NCBI GenBank assembly: GCA_016200595.1
Contig: JACQEL010000628.1
Span: forward strand, 1 to 8,583
Source: Deltaproteobacteria bacterium
GTDB lineage: Bacteria > Desulfobacterota > Binatia > Bin18
Direction: 5' to 3'
Length of the DNA: 8,583 bases
Below, piece after piece: positions 1 through 5,998 of this stretch (positions are counted from its first letter, which is position 1; each line of letters opens with the position of its first letter). Below the pieces are notes generated by a model, which was given only the letters and a program-made list of their open reading frames with translations, was not told the DNA's origin and ran no database searches. A program made the position numbers and the translations under genes.

Positions 1-1269
1 ACGAAAACGGACTCCTGACACTTGAGAGAAAAAATCAGACCCGCTACGTGAGACGCTGTAGTTCAGCAGATTCTCAATCTGTGCCCCAGTCATCGAGTAA
101 ACCAAGACGCGGTTTGGGTAGGGAAGTGAGGTGCGAAGCGTTTCTTCACGGATTGTCCCGGGTGGAATCGGCTCGCGGAAGCTACTCGAGGTGGCAAGTG
201 CCAACTGCGCTTGCGCTGCAGAACGCACGATGTCCATGACGAAATCTCCGAGTAGAGACTCTCCACTCACCTGGCCTTGAGTAGAGAGTTCAACACTCGT
301 TTCGCCGCTCCGTTGAAACAGCGAAGCGTATTGGGGGTCAGTCTCCAGGTCGGCCTGTAGTTGTGCCACCCGCTGCGCGATTGCTGGATCTTCAGCAAGA
401 GTACTGTCCATCCGTATCAGACCGCCTCTCATGTCACTGAGGACGCCATCGGTAAAGGTGAGTTCCACTTTGCTGAGATAAGTCAAATACTGAAACGGTG
501 AGATAATCATAGTTTTCGTACCCGGAATGAGAGTCAGCTCTTCTCGCCGATGGCTATGGGTACCAAAAATGACGTCGATCCCCGGCACGGCTTGGGCGAG
601 TGCCAGGTCATCTTCGTACAGTGCATGGCCGATCAGAACGACAGCACTGACGTGTTCCTTCTCACGCAGCGCCTGGACCACTTGCCGTGCTGTTTGTAGC
701 CGATCGGCAAAGGTCGCACCTGGAGCCGGGCGCCACTCAGGCTTGACGAGCCGCTCGAAATCAGCACCGGCCAGGGCGAACACTCCTATCTTCACTCCGT
801 TAAGCGCGAACACTGCATAAGTTTTGCCGTCGTATTGAAAGAGCGGTTGCTGCTTATTGTCCAACGTATTCGCACTCAAGATCGGGTAGGAGATGTGTGC
901 GCGACACTGGGTGAAGACCTCAGCGCCATAGTCGGCATCGTGGTTACCAAACGCCATCGCGTCTACGATACTGTTCCACCAACTCCACTCCACGCATTGG
1001 TACTTATCAGACCAGGCCGGCGCGCCACGATTCAGGGTGTCCCCGCCGCTAAAGATCAACGTATTGGGGTCATTAGCCAAAGGCTGGAGATAAGCGATGG
1101 CGCGCGCAATCCCGGCAGTATTGGCTTGTCCTTCAGAATAGAACGGCACGGCATGGGAGTGGTAATCGGAGAAATGAAGCAGCATGACAATTGTTTGCTG
1201 TCCTGTGGCTACAGGAACATACATGAGAGCCAGAAATACTATCCCGACCAAGAGTACGATGCGCTTCAT
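1..1269 (-). CDS. 5'-nucleotidase / UshA-family metallophosphoesterase, exported (C-terminus cut by window edge)
   Basis: The first 423 residues of a secreted 5'-nucleotidase-family enzyme are visible; the frame is open to base 1, so the C-terminus lies outside. Residues 1-23 form a signal peptide (MKR, then a hydrophobic run, then ATG-QQ), so it should act in the periplasm or outside the cell. The calcineurin-like metallophosphatase domain (about 27-245) has the di-metal motifs: DYH (D35, H37), GGD (D77), GNHD (N109, H110), IGH (H215) and GTHSH (H238, H240). The 5'-nucleotidase C-terminal substrate domain starts near 325 and shows LGD (340-342), LPYPN (382-386) and FSQVSGVRF (414-422). Known family members hydrolyse 5'-nucleotides, UDP-sugars or 2',3'-cyclic nucleotides; which one applies here cannot be read. 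Oddity: the usual NGGxR of the C-terminal domain reads SSSFR (361-365), keeping only the arginine. The start has a GGAGG only 2 nt upstream, but it gives the basic N-terminus a signal peptide needs. It is divergent from the cNMP-transporter gene. Confidence 0.9.
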   Translation of the reverse strand, partial: MKRIVLLVGIVFLALMYVPVATGQQTIVMLLHFSDYHSHAVPFYSEGQANTAGIARAIAYLQPLANDPNTLIFSGGDTLNRGAPAWSDKYQCVEWSWWNSIVDAMAFGNHDADYGAEVFTQCRAHISYPILSANTLDNKQQPLFQYDGKTYAVFALNGVKIGVFALAGADFERLVKPEWRPAPGATFADRLQTARQVVQALREKEHVSAVVLIGHALYEDDLALAQAVPGIDVIFGTHSHRREELTLIPGTKTMIISPFQYLTYLSKVELTFTDGVLSDMRGGLIRMDSTLAEDPAIAQRVAQLQADLETDPQYASLFQRSGETSVELSTQGQVSGESLLGDFVMDIVRSAAQAQLALATSSSFREPIPPGTIREETLRTSLPYPNRVLVYSMTGAQIENLLNYSVSRSGSDFFSQVSGVRFR

Positions 1270-1280
1270 ATCCTCCCTTT
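1270..1280 (-). promoter_or_regulatory. Shine-Dalgarno of the nucleotidase gene, unusually close to the ATG
   Basis: Read on the minus strand the sequence is AAAGGGAGGAT followed by ATG. The GGAGG core (1272-1276) is near-perfect but leaves only 2 nt before the start codon, shorter than the usual 5-9 nt. The next in-frame ATG is residue 16, inside the hydrophobic core of the signal peptide, so the first ATG remains the best start. Confidence 0.6.
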
Positions 1281-1322
1281 CTCTTTTGTCTCTTTGAGAC
1301 GGGAAACAACTATAAAAATAAG

Positions 1323-1337
1323 GTGGGCAGTGCCCAC
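1323..1337. repeat. 15-bp palindrome in the divergent intergenic region
   Basis: GTGGGCA-G-TGCCCAC is a perfect 7+1+7 inverted repeat. It sits just upstream (on the minus strand) of an AT-rich stretch (1310-1320, TATTTTTATAG) that could hold the -10 region of the nucleotidase promoter. It could therefore be an operator. However, similar GTGGGCA-TGCCCAC palindromes are, as I recall, frequent dispersed intergenic elements in environmental bacteria, so a REP-like repeat is equally likely. There is no T-tract, and the position between two divergent starts argues against a terminator. Confidence 0.5.
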
Positions 1338-1346
1338 TCTACTATT

Positions 1347-1520
1347 CTTGCCAGCTGCTCAGACGGAACACGATCGTGCTTCCTGCTTGCTTCGCGCCGT
1401 GGTAGGTACACAGGACTTATAAACTTGCTTGCCACGGTTTTGCGGCTCAAGCCATAGCTTGGCAAGCTTTCTGCTGCAGCCCAATAGGAATCATGGATTC
1501 TCTTGCCACAGTTTTGCGAC
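1347..1520. promoter_or_regulatory. Cluster of CTTGCCA motifs, possible operator region
   Basis: The heptamer CTTGCCA occurs at 1347-1353, 1428-1434 and 1502-1508, and inverted (TGGCAAG) at 1460-1466. The second and third copies belong to a longer imperfect direct repeat of 17/19 matches (1428-1446 and 1502-1520). The second and fourth form an 8-bp perfect inverted repeat, GCTTGCCA/TGGCAAGC, with a 25-nt loop. A 13-bp palindrome, AGCTTG-G-CAAGCT, covers 1456-1468. Four copies within 162 bp is more than chance predicts for a 7-mer. They surround the start of the + strand gene at 1493, so a regulator-binding role is plausible but unproven. I see no convincing -35/-10 pair. Confidence 0.35.
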
Positions 1521-3892
1521 GTATTCCGCTCTTTGCCGATTTGCCCCCGGGTAGCTTCGCCAAGATCATTGCTGACTTGCGTGAAGAATGCCATCCACCG
1601 GGTACAGTCATCTGCTACGAAGGCGAGGAGGCGAGCGATTTTTACATCATTAAGTCAGGTCAGGTGGAAGTACTGATTAATCGCGGCGGGGGACAGCGTG
1701 AACTGGTGGCCACGAACGGACCAAGCGACTGGTTTGGCGAGCGCGCCCTCTTTGCTGATCGACCGCGTTCGGCAACCGTGGTCGCGCGCACGGAAGTAGA
1801 ATTGTGGCGGCTCTCGCAGGAGAAATTCTTGGGCTTGATCGAGGAAAATCCGCGGCTCATCCTGCACTTCACGCAAGTCATTAGTGACCGTCTGTACCAA
1901 ACGAATCAGGAACTGTCGAAAAAACAAGCTGCCTTCAATTTTTACATCGAGTCTCTCTTTCATGCCCAGCCTCCTGCGCAACAAGAGTTACTGACTCGTA
2001 CCGCCATTCTGACCTCGCTCGACCCGGCCGTCGTCAGAGGTCTTACCAACCACCAAGATGCTACTGCTGCACTCGCTACTTTTGAAGCGCAGCACCTGTT
2101 CGTCTGGCGTCACAACGGCGCTGTTAGTTACCCTGAAGCGGTGCGCGAGTTCCTGCTCAACCGCCTGACGGCCGAGGTTGGGGTTGAGGGGTTTCATGCT
2201 CTCCATAGACAGGCTGCGAAGCTTTATGAGCAAGCAGGCCAATGGGGTCAAGCGATCGATCATTATCTCGATGCCGGAGATGATGCGGCCGCTGCGCGAC
2301 TGCTGGTCGGACATGCCAGCGAATTCTTGGATGACGATCGCCTCGATTCCTTGTGCAATTGGCTTGATCGTCTGCCGGAGACTGTCTTCGATGACGATTT
2401 GGCTGCTCTCCAGCGACGGGTAGATCAGCGGTTGCACCCGGCAGAGGCGAGTCTCCCTCTGCTCTCGCGTCGTCGGGTGCTCCGCACGCAAGTCTCGACG
2501 TGGGTCAAAAGTTGGTTCGGTCTCGTGGCCGGTCTCGTGGCCGGTCTCGCCATCTGGACTACCCGGCCACTTATCGGACTCGATACGAGTTGCATGCATA
2601 TGCTTGCCCTGCTCACCTGGGCAGTCATCTTCTGGGCATTCGATGTCCTCCCCGACTACGTGGTCAGCATTGGGTTGATCATCGGCTGGATTTTGTTCTC
2701 GGTCGTTCCTACAGAAGTGGCTTTATCCGGGTTCACCACGAGCCCGTTCTTTCTTATCATCGGTGTCCTCGGTATTACTGCCTCCTTACAAAGCTCCGGC
2801 CTGCTCTTCCGGCTCGCGCTCCACGTGCTGCGCAGTTTTCCCTTAACCTACCGGGGTCAAGCCACCGGTCTCGCTTTGAGCGGCACGGCCATTACCACAT
2901 TTATTCCCGACTCAACCTCGGCGACCGCTATTTCTGGGCCGATTATCCTGGCGCTTTCTGATTCACTCGGATACGCACGGCGCAGCAGTGGCTCAGCCGG
3001 CCTGGCGATGGCTGCGCTTCTCGGTTTCGGTCAAATGTGTCCGTTCTTCCTGACGGGTGCAGCCGAAAATCTGCTGGCGTGGGGGTTGCTGCCGGAGGCA
3101 ATGCGAGTCCAGATTACCTGGGGTGGGTGGGCGTTCGCGGCCCTGCCGTTAGCGCTCGTGACTTTTGTTGCGGCCTTTGCCCTGATCATGTTTCTTTTCC
3201 CCCCTGAATTCCAGCCCACCATCTCGCGCGGTCTGATCGAAACCCAGATCGAGGCGCTGGGGCCACCCTCGTATGCCGAGATTATTAACGGAGTAGTCGT
3301 GGTTGGTGCGATGGTCGGCTGGATCACCGCGCCCTATCATCACATTGATGTCGCTTGGGTTGCCATGAGTGGGCTCGCCCTTCTGCTCGCGACGGATTTA
3401 TTAGACCGGGCGACCTTTCGTTCCGGTATTAACTGGGACTTCCTCTTCTACTTGGGCGCTGTGCTGAGCCTCACCAGTGTCGTGCAGAAACTGGGCATCG
3501 ACAAATGGTTAGTCAATGAGCTGGCTCCGCTTCTTGGACCTTTAGCGGAGCACCCACCCCTCTTCTTGCTCGTTATGGCGCTGGTCGTGTTCATCGCGCG
3601 CTTTATTTTACCCAGTTTCCCCTTGGTTTCATTATTCACCATCACGGTTGTGCCCATTGCGATGAATGCTGGCATCAATCCCTTGCCGCTGGTCCTGGTG
3701 ATCTGTACTACTGTCACTGTCTGGTTTCTGCCTTATCAGAACACGTGTTATCTCGCCCTCTACTTCGGCACCAAGGAGCAAGCCTTTTCTCACAGTCAGG
3801 TGCGACCCCTGGCCTGGAGTTATGGCGTAATTTATATTCTGGCGATTCTCGCCAGTATTCCCTGGTGGTGGATGCTGGGGTTGCTGTCGTAA
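1493..3892 (+). CDS. Cyclic-nucleotide-binding domain / MalT-like helical module / SLC13 (DASS)-like transporter fusion
   Basis: A 799-residue inner-membrane protein in three parts. Residues 8-135 are a Crp/PKA-type cyclic nucleotide-binding domain: LFADLPP, a GEEASDFYII strand pair, and the phosphate-binding cassette FGERALF..RPRSATV (81-96), with its Glu (E83) and Arg (R92) intact. Residues about 150-315 match the winged-helix and helical region that follows the ATPase in MalT/LuxR-type STAND regulators (LFVWRHN 202-208, REFLLNRL 218-225, LHRQAAKLYEQAG 237-249, AIDHYLDAGD 254-263, LCNWLDRLPE 287-296). There is no Walker A/B and no LuxR helix-turn-helix. Residues about 340-797 are a polytopic anion transporter of the DASS/SLC13 type with two homologous halves (INWDFLFYLGAVLSL at 646-660 starts a typical second-half helix). 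The expected SNT motifs read approximately DST (473-475) and LVS (711-713). Substrate is unknown; relatives carry dicarboxylates, citrate or sulfate. The likely design is a transporter gated from the cytoplasm by cAMP or a similar ligand. The start has a weak AGGA 3 nt upstream; it is chosen because the cNMP fold begins at once. Confidence 0.88.
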   Translation: MDSLATVLRRIPLFADLPPGSFAKIIADLREECHPPGTVICYEGEEASDFYIIKSGQVEVLINRGGGQRELVATNGPSDWFGERALFADRPRSATVVARTEVELWRLSQEKFLGLIEENPRLILHFTQVISDRLYQTNQELSKKQAAFNFYIESLFHAQPPAQQELLTRTAILTSLDPAVVRGLTNHQDATAALATFEAQHLFVWRHNGAVSYPEAVREFLLNRLTAEVGVEGFHALHRQAAKLYEQAGQWGQAIDHYLDAGDDAAAARLLVGHASEFLDDDRLDSLCNWLDRLPETVFDDDLAALQRRVDQRLHPAEASLPLLSRRRVLRTQVSTWVKSWFGLVAGLVAGLAIWTTRPLIGLDTSCMHMLALLTWAVIFWAFDVLPDYVVSIGLIIGWILFSVVPTEVALSGFTTSPFFLIIGVLGITASLQSSGLLFRLALHVLRSFPLTYRGQATGLALSGTAITTFIPDSTSATAISGPIILALSDSLGYARRSSGSAGLAMAALLGFGQMCPFFLTGAAENLLAWGLLPEAMRVQITWGGWAFAALPLALVTFVAAFALIMFLFPPEFQPTISRGLIETQIEALGPPSYAEIINGVVVVGAMVGWITAPYHHIDVAWVAMSGLALLLATDLLDRATFRSGINWDFLFYLGAVLSLTSVVQKLGIDKWLVNELAPLLGPLAEHPPLFLLVMALVVFIARFILPSFPLVSLFTITVVPIAMNAGINPLPLVLVICTTVTVWFLPYQNTCYLALYFGTKEQAFSHSQVRPLAWSYGVIYILAILASIPWWWMLGLLS
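2519..2549 (+). repeat. 12-bp tandem repeat inside the transporter gene
   Basis: GGTCTCGTGGCC occurs twice in tandem (2519-2530, 2531-2542) and is followed by a third partial copy, GGTCTCG (2543-2549). It encodes GLVA-GLVA-GLA at the start of the first membrane helix (residues 343-353), so it adds or removes four residues without breaking the frame. It is most likely a local slippage duplication at the junction between the cytoplasmic module and the membrane domain. Confidence 0.7.
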
Positions 3893-3900
3893 GAAGAAGC

Positions 3901-3928
3901 CCTCAGCGGTCAGCCGTCAGCTTTCAGA
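3901..3928. repeat. Heptanucleotide array of the NNTCAGC type
   Basis: Four consecutive 7-bp units, CCTCAGC, GGTCAGC, CGTCAGC and TTTCAGA, start 8 bases after the transporter stop codon. Degenerate 7-bp tandem repeats are a known class of dispersed intergenic element (short tandemly repeated repetitive sequences, first described in cyanobacteria). The array abuts the REP-like element that follows it and belongs to the same period class as the array inside the STAND gene at 6223-6285. Confidence 0.65.
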
Positions 3929-3956
3929 TGAGACCCTTTGCTTCGCTCAGGGTGAC
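3929..3956. repeat. REP-like hairpin element between convergent genes
   Basis: Read on the minus strand this is GTCACCCTGAGCGAAGC followed by AAAGGGTCTCA. ACCCT (3933-3937) pairs with AGGGT (3949-3953), and the loop contains a small GC-TTC-GC hairpin. I recall the motif GTCAnnCTGAGCGAAGCnAAG as a very common dispersed intergenic element in many phyla. It lies where transcripts from the transporter (+) and the MFS gene (-) converge, so it may stabilise 3' ends or help end transcription. It has no T-tract of a canonical intrinsic terminator on either strand. Confidence 0.6.
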
Positions 3957-4013
3957 AGCCTTGTTGCGGTCATCGCACCCCAGAAAATGCAAATCGATAT
4001 CACTGCCGATGCC

Positions 4014-5285
4014 CTACGAAACTGCGGCTGCTTCGGCTGCTACCCAAGTGCGATAGGGCCCCAGGCGAGTCATCAGTCCAGCGGCGAGCAAAGTGGCCAC
4101 GACAAACGTACTCAACCCCAGATCATATGAGCCGGTGGAGTCGAACCCCTCTCCCATCAGCAGAGGGCCGACTACCCCGCCTAGAGTAAAAGCGGCAAAG
4201 GTATAACCGTAAATCTCACCAAACGCGCGCAGGCCGAAATAGCGGCTGACCAGGTAAGCGATAATGTCGCCTTCCGCTCCCATGCCGAGACCCACTAAGA
4301 ACGCCGCGGCAAAGGCCGGGATGCCTGTCACCCCACTCCACAGCAGAATAAAACCGAGCGTGGCTCCGCAAAAAAAGCAAACTGCCACTCCTGAAGCGAA
4401 GAAACGGTCCAGCAAGTAACCAGCCCCTACTCGTCCCAGTAACAGGGCTCCGCCCAGCAGTGAAGTAGCGAAAGCTGCGCCCTGCGCAGAGACCCCGCGG
4501 TCAGTGAGCAGCGGTACGAGATGAATGAGGCAACCATGAACGCTGGCCGACATAAGAAAAAAAGCGCCGACCATGAGCCAGAAAGTCTCGGTGCGCCACG
4601 CTTCCGCAGAACTCATCCCCTCCCTGTGGGTAGTAAGTCCTCTTGTGTCTGGACTGGTCGTTTCACCGTCCGGCGCCAGTCCCAGCAGGTGAGGTGTTTC
4701 TTTAAGAAACAGCGCGACTACTGGAATAGCGACCACCATGACCATGAGGCCGATGGTAAGGTAGGCCCGACGCCACCCTCCGCTAGCAATGAGGGTTTGT
4801 GCCAGAAAGGGCATGATAAAGGTACTCAACCCCAGACCGACCATAGTGAGACCGAGGGCCAACCCACGCCGTTTGTCAAACCAGTGAGCAATGACATTCG
4901 AGTAGGGAACCGGCGCGGTCCCACCACCGACGATTCCTAAAACGAGATAGATCGCGTACAGATGCCACAGATTTGCCGAGAGCAGAGAAAAGGAAATCAA
5001 ACCGAGACCGAAAAGTAAAACTGACGGCACAATGACCCTCCGTGCGCCGAACCGATCCACCAGCCGGCCAACGAAGGGAAAAACAACACTCATGATCAGG
5101 AGAGATAAAGAAAACGCCAGCGACACCTGCGCCCGGTTCCAGCCGAACTCTTGACTCAAGGGCTTAAAAAACACACCGAAAGTGAAAGTGACAATCGGGC
5201 CATAGCTCATCGAGAGTCCAATAGCTGCGACCACAACGATCCACCAGCCATGGAAGATTGCAGTACGATGTATAGTGCGGGTCAT
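4014..5285 (-). CDS. MFS transporter, OFA/monocarboxylate-carrier-like, 12 TM
   Basis: A 423-residue inner-membrane secondary transporter of the major facilitator superfamily. The N-terminus FHGWWIVVVAA (11-21) and the TFGVFFKPLSQEFGWNRAQ segment (35-53) are typical of the oxalate/formate antiporter and monocarboxylate-carrier branch. The loop 2-3 signature is clear (GRLVDRFGARR, 73-83), and a second, looser copy lies in the C-terminal half (GRVGAGYLLDRF, 284-295). A cytoplasmic loop rich in polar residues (about 200-232) separates the two six-helix halves. It probably moves a small organic anion, but no substrate can be assigned. The ATG at 5283-5285 is preferred over a TTG at 5376-5378 (31 residues longer): it has AAGGA 8 nt upstream, and the extra segment resembles no MFS N-terminus. 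The gene lies 89 nt after the protease gene on the same strand and converges on the cNMP-transporter gene. Confidence 0.88.
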   Translation of the reverse strand: MTRTIHRTAIFHGWWIVVVAAIGLSMSYGPIVTFTFGVFFKPLSQEFGWNRAQVSLAFSLSLLIMSVVFPFVGRLVDRFGARRVIVPSVLLFGLGLISFSLLSANLWHLYAIYLVLGIVGGGTAPVPYSNVIAHWFDKRRGLALGLTMVGLGLSTFIMPFLAQTLIASGGWRRAYLTIGLMVMVVAIPVVALFLKETPHLLGLAPDGETTSPDTRGLTTHREGMSSAEAWRTETFWLMVGAFFLMSASVHGCLIHLVPLLTDRGVSAQGAAFATSLLGGALLLGRVGAGYLLDRFFASGVAVCFFCGATLGFILLWSGVTGIPAFAAAFLVGLGMGAEGDIIAYLVSRYFGLRAFGEIYGYTFAAFTLGGVVGPLLMGEGFDSTGSYDLGLSTFVVATLLAAGLMTRLGPYRTWVAAEAAAVS

Positions 5286-5298
5286 CCTCAGATTCCTT
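5286..5298 (-). promoter_or_regulatory. Shine-Dalgarno that decides the MFS start
   Basis: AAGGA (5294-5298 on the minus strand) stands 8 nt before the ATG at 5285, an ideal spacing. This supports the shorter 423-residue form over the TTG start that overlaps the stop of the upstream protease gene (TTGA, 5375-5378). Confidence 0.65.
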
Positions 5299-5374
5299 CG
5301 AGAAGTCTTTACGAAGCGTTTTGAAAGCGGACTTACAATACCAACGAGAACCTGTCCTAACGTTGTGGATCGGG

Positions 5375-5737
5375 TCAATCGATGGTCAGCGTTCGTGCAG
5401 CGTAGTCAATCGTTAACTTGCGGCCTCGTAAGAGTCCTACACCCAGGAGCGGGAGCTGTCCGATACTCGCGATGACTTCGACCTGTCGTATTTGGCCAAA
5501 CCACTCAATCAGACACGTGTATACTTCAAGTGTGGTTTCCGAGCCGTCCCCGAGTTCAGCCGTAACGACAGCTGATCTCGACAAATTCAAGGCTACAATG
5601 TTTTCCTGCGGCAGTACCAACTCCCCGGTAAAACCAGTGTCCACCCAGGCCTCGATTTCCATCGATATGGCATTAGTGGGTGACTGCACGGTGAGGTATA
5701 CCAGTGCACGTCCAGCACCATCCACAGAGCCGGTCAT
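5375..5737 (-). CDS. Clan AA (retropepsin-like) aspartic protease
   Basis: A 120-residue single-lobe aspartic protease of the bacterial/archaeal retropepsin-like type. The catalytic loop is VDTGFTGELVLP (32-43) with D33-T34-G35, and the C-terminal hydrophobic-hydrophobic-Gly motif is LLGVGLL (97-103). Short beta strands and no signal peptide or membrane helix suggest a cytoplasmic enzyme. Such proteins have one catalytic Asp per chain and should work as homodimers; their natural substrates are largely unknown. The start codon overlaps the stop of the upstream 83-residue gene (ATGA, 5734-5737), so the two are translationally coupled and probably act together. Full length compared with similar proteins (about 110-140 residues), with no frameshift seen. 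Family assignment is confident; function is not. Confidence 0.82.
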   Translation of the reverse strand: MTGSVDGAGRALVYLTVQSPTNAISMEIEAWVDTGFTGELVLPQENIVALNLSRSAVVTAELGDGSETTLEVYTCLIEWFGQIRQVEVIASIGQLPLLGVGLLRGRKLTIDYAARTLTID

Positions 5738-5985
5738 CGCGAACTCGTCCCAAGATGCACCGTTGCGCGATGCCCAATCCGCAGCGCATAGGCGACGCAG
5801 TGCGGGTGCGCTCTGCGGGCTGCGCCAATCGCCTCGCTCAGCGTAGCTCCGACGAAGTGTTCGCCGGAAACGGGCTCAATAGCCACAAAGTCATTAGGGT
5901 TGGACTGTTCCAAGGTAGCCTTCAGGCGGTGCTCGTATATCCCCATAGCCTGACGCGCAATCTCTTGAGATTCTTGTGACAGCAT
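5734..5985 (-). CDS. Small conserved-looking protein of unknown function, partner of the aspartic protease
   Basis: An 83-residue soluble protein. Residues 1-29 look like a charged helix (QEIARQAMGIYEHRLKATLE). Residues 31-83 form a compact alpha/beta segment with DFVAIEPVSGEHFVGATL (32-49), SEAIGAARRAHP (50-61) and an end strand ALRIGHRATVHLG (67-79). I recall small hypothetical proteins with this pattern, FVAIEPxSGxYFxGxTLxEAIxAAR...RxGHxxxVHxG, from several phyla, often next to a clan AA protease; no biochemical role is known to me. A GGAG lies 7 nt before the ATG, and the gene starts 13 nt after the STAND gene stop and overlaps the protease start by 4 nt. Possible roles are protease substrate, chaperone or regulator; an antitoxin-like role is conceivable but nothing in the sequence shows it. 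Confidence 0.75.
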   Translation of the reverse strand: MLSQESQEIARQAMGIYEHRLKATLEQSNPNDFVAIEPVSGEHFVGATLSEAIGAARRAHPHCVAYALRIGHRATVHLGTSSR

Positions 5986-5998
5986 AATGCATCTCCGA
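5986..5998 (-). promoter_or_regulatory. Short intergenic spacer with ribosome binding site
   Basis: Between the TGA of the STAND gene and the ATG of the 83-residue gene there are only 13 nt, holding GGAG (5993-5996) 7 nt upstream of the start. There is no room for a separate promoter inside the gap, which supports co-transcription. A promoter within the end of the STAND gene cannot be excluded. Confidence 0.6.

Noticed and set aside
1323..1337. Intrinsic terminator
   Set aside because: The palindrome lies between two divergent gene starts and has no following T-tract on either strand, so no transcript would be expected to end there.
835..1422. 195-residue open frame on the plus strand
   Set aside because: It is antisense to the nucleotidase signal peptide and metal-binding domain, has no recognisable motif, and runs through the intergenic palindrome. 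The opposite strand explains the region fully.
1988..2599. 203-residue open frame on the minus strand within the transporter gene
   Set aside because: Low-quality composition rich in Arg, Glu and Ser, no domain, and entirely antisense to the MalT-like module, whose motifs are clear on the plus strand.
2500..2961. 153-residue open frame on the plus strand, rich in Arg and His
   Set aside because: It is a shifted frame of the transporter membrane domain. The Arg/His/Ser-rich text is the usual +1 reading of hydrophobic codons.
4521..4940. 139-residue open frame on the plus strand
   Set aside because: It is antisense to the middle of the MFS gene, with Lys/His/Pro-rich content and no motif.
5286..5378. 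Longer MFS protein starting at TTG 5378, coupled to the protease stop (TTGA)
   Set aside because: The 31 extra residues are not MFS-like, and the ATG at 5285 has a well-spaced AAGGA. The TTG overlap looks coincidental, although coupling cannot be strictly excluded.
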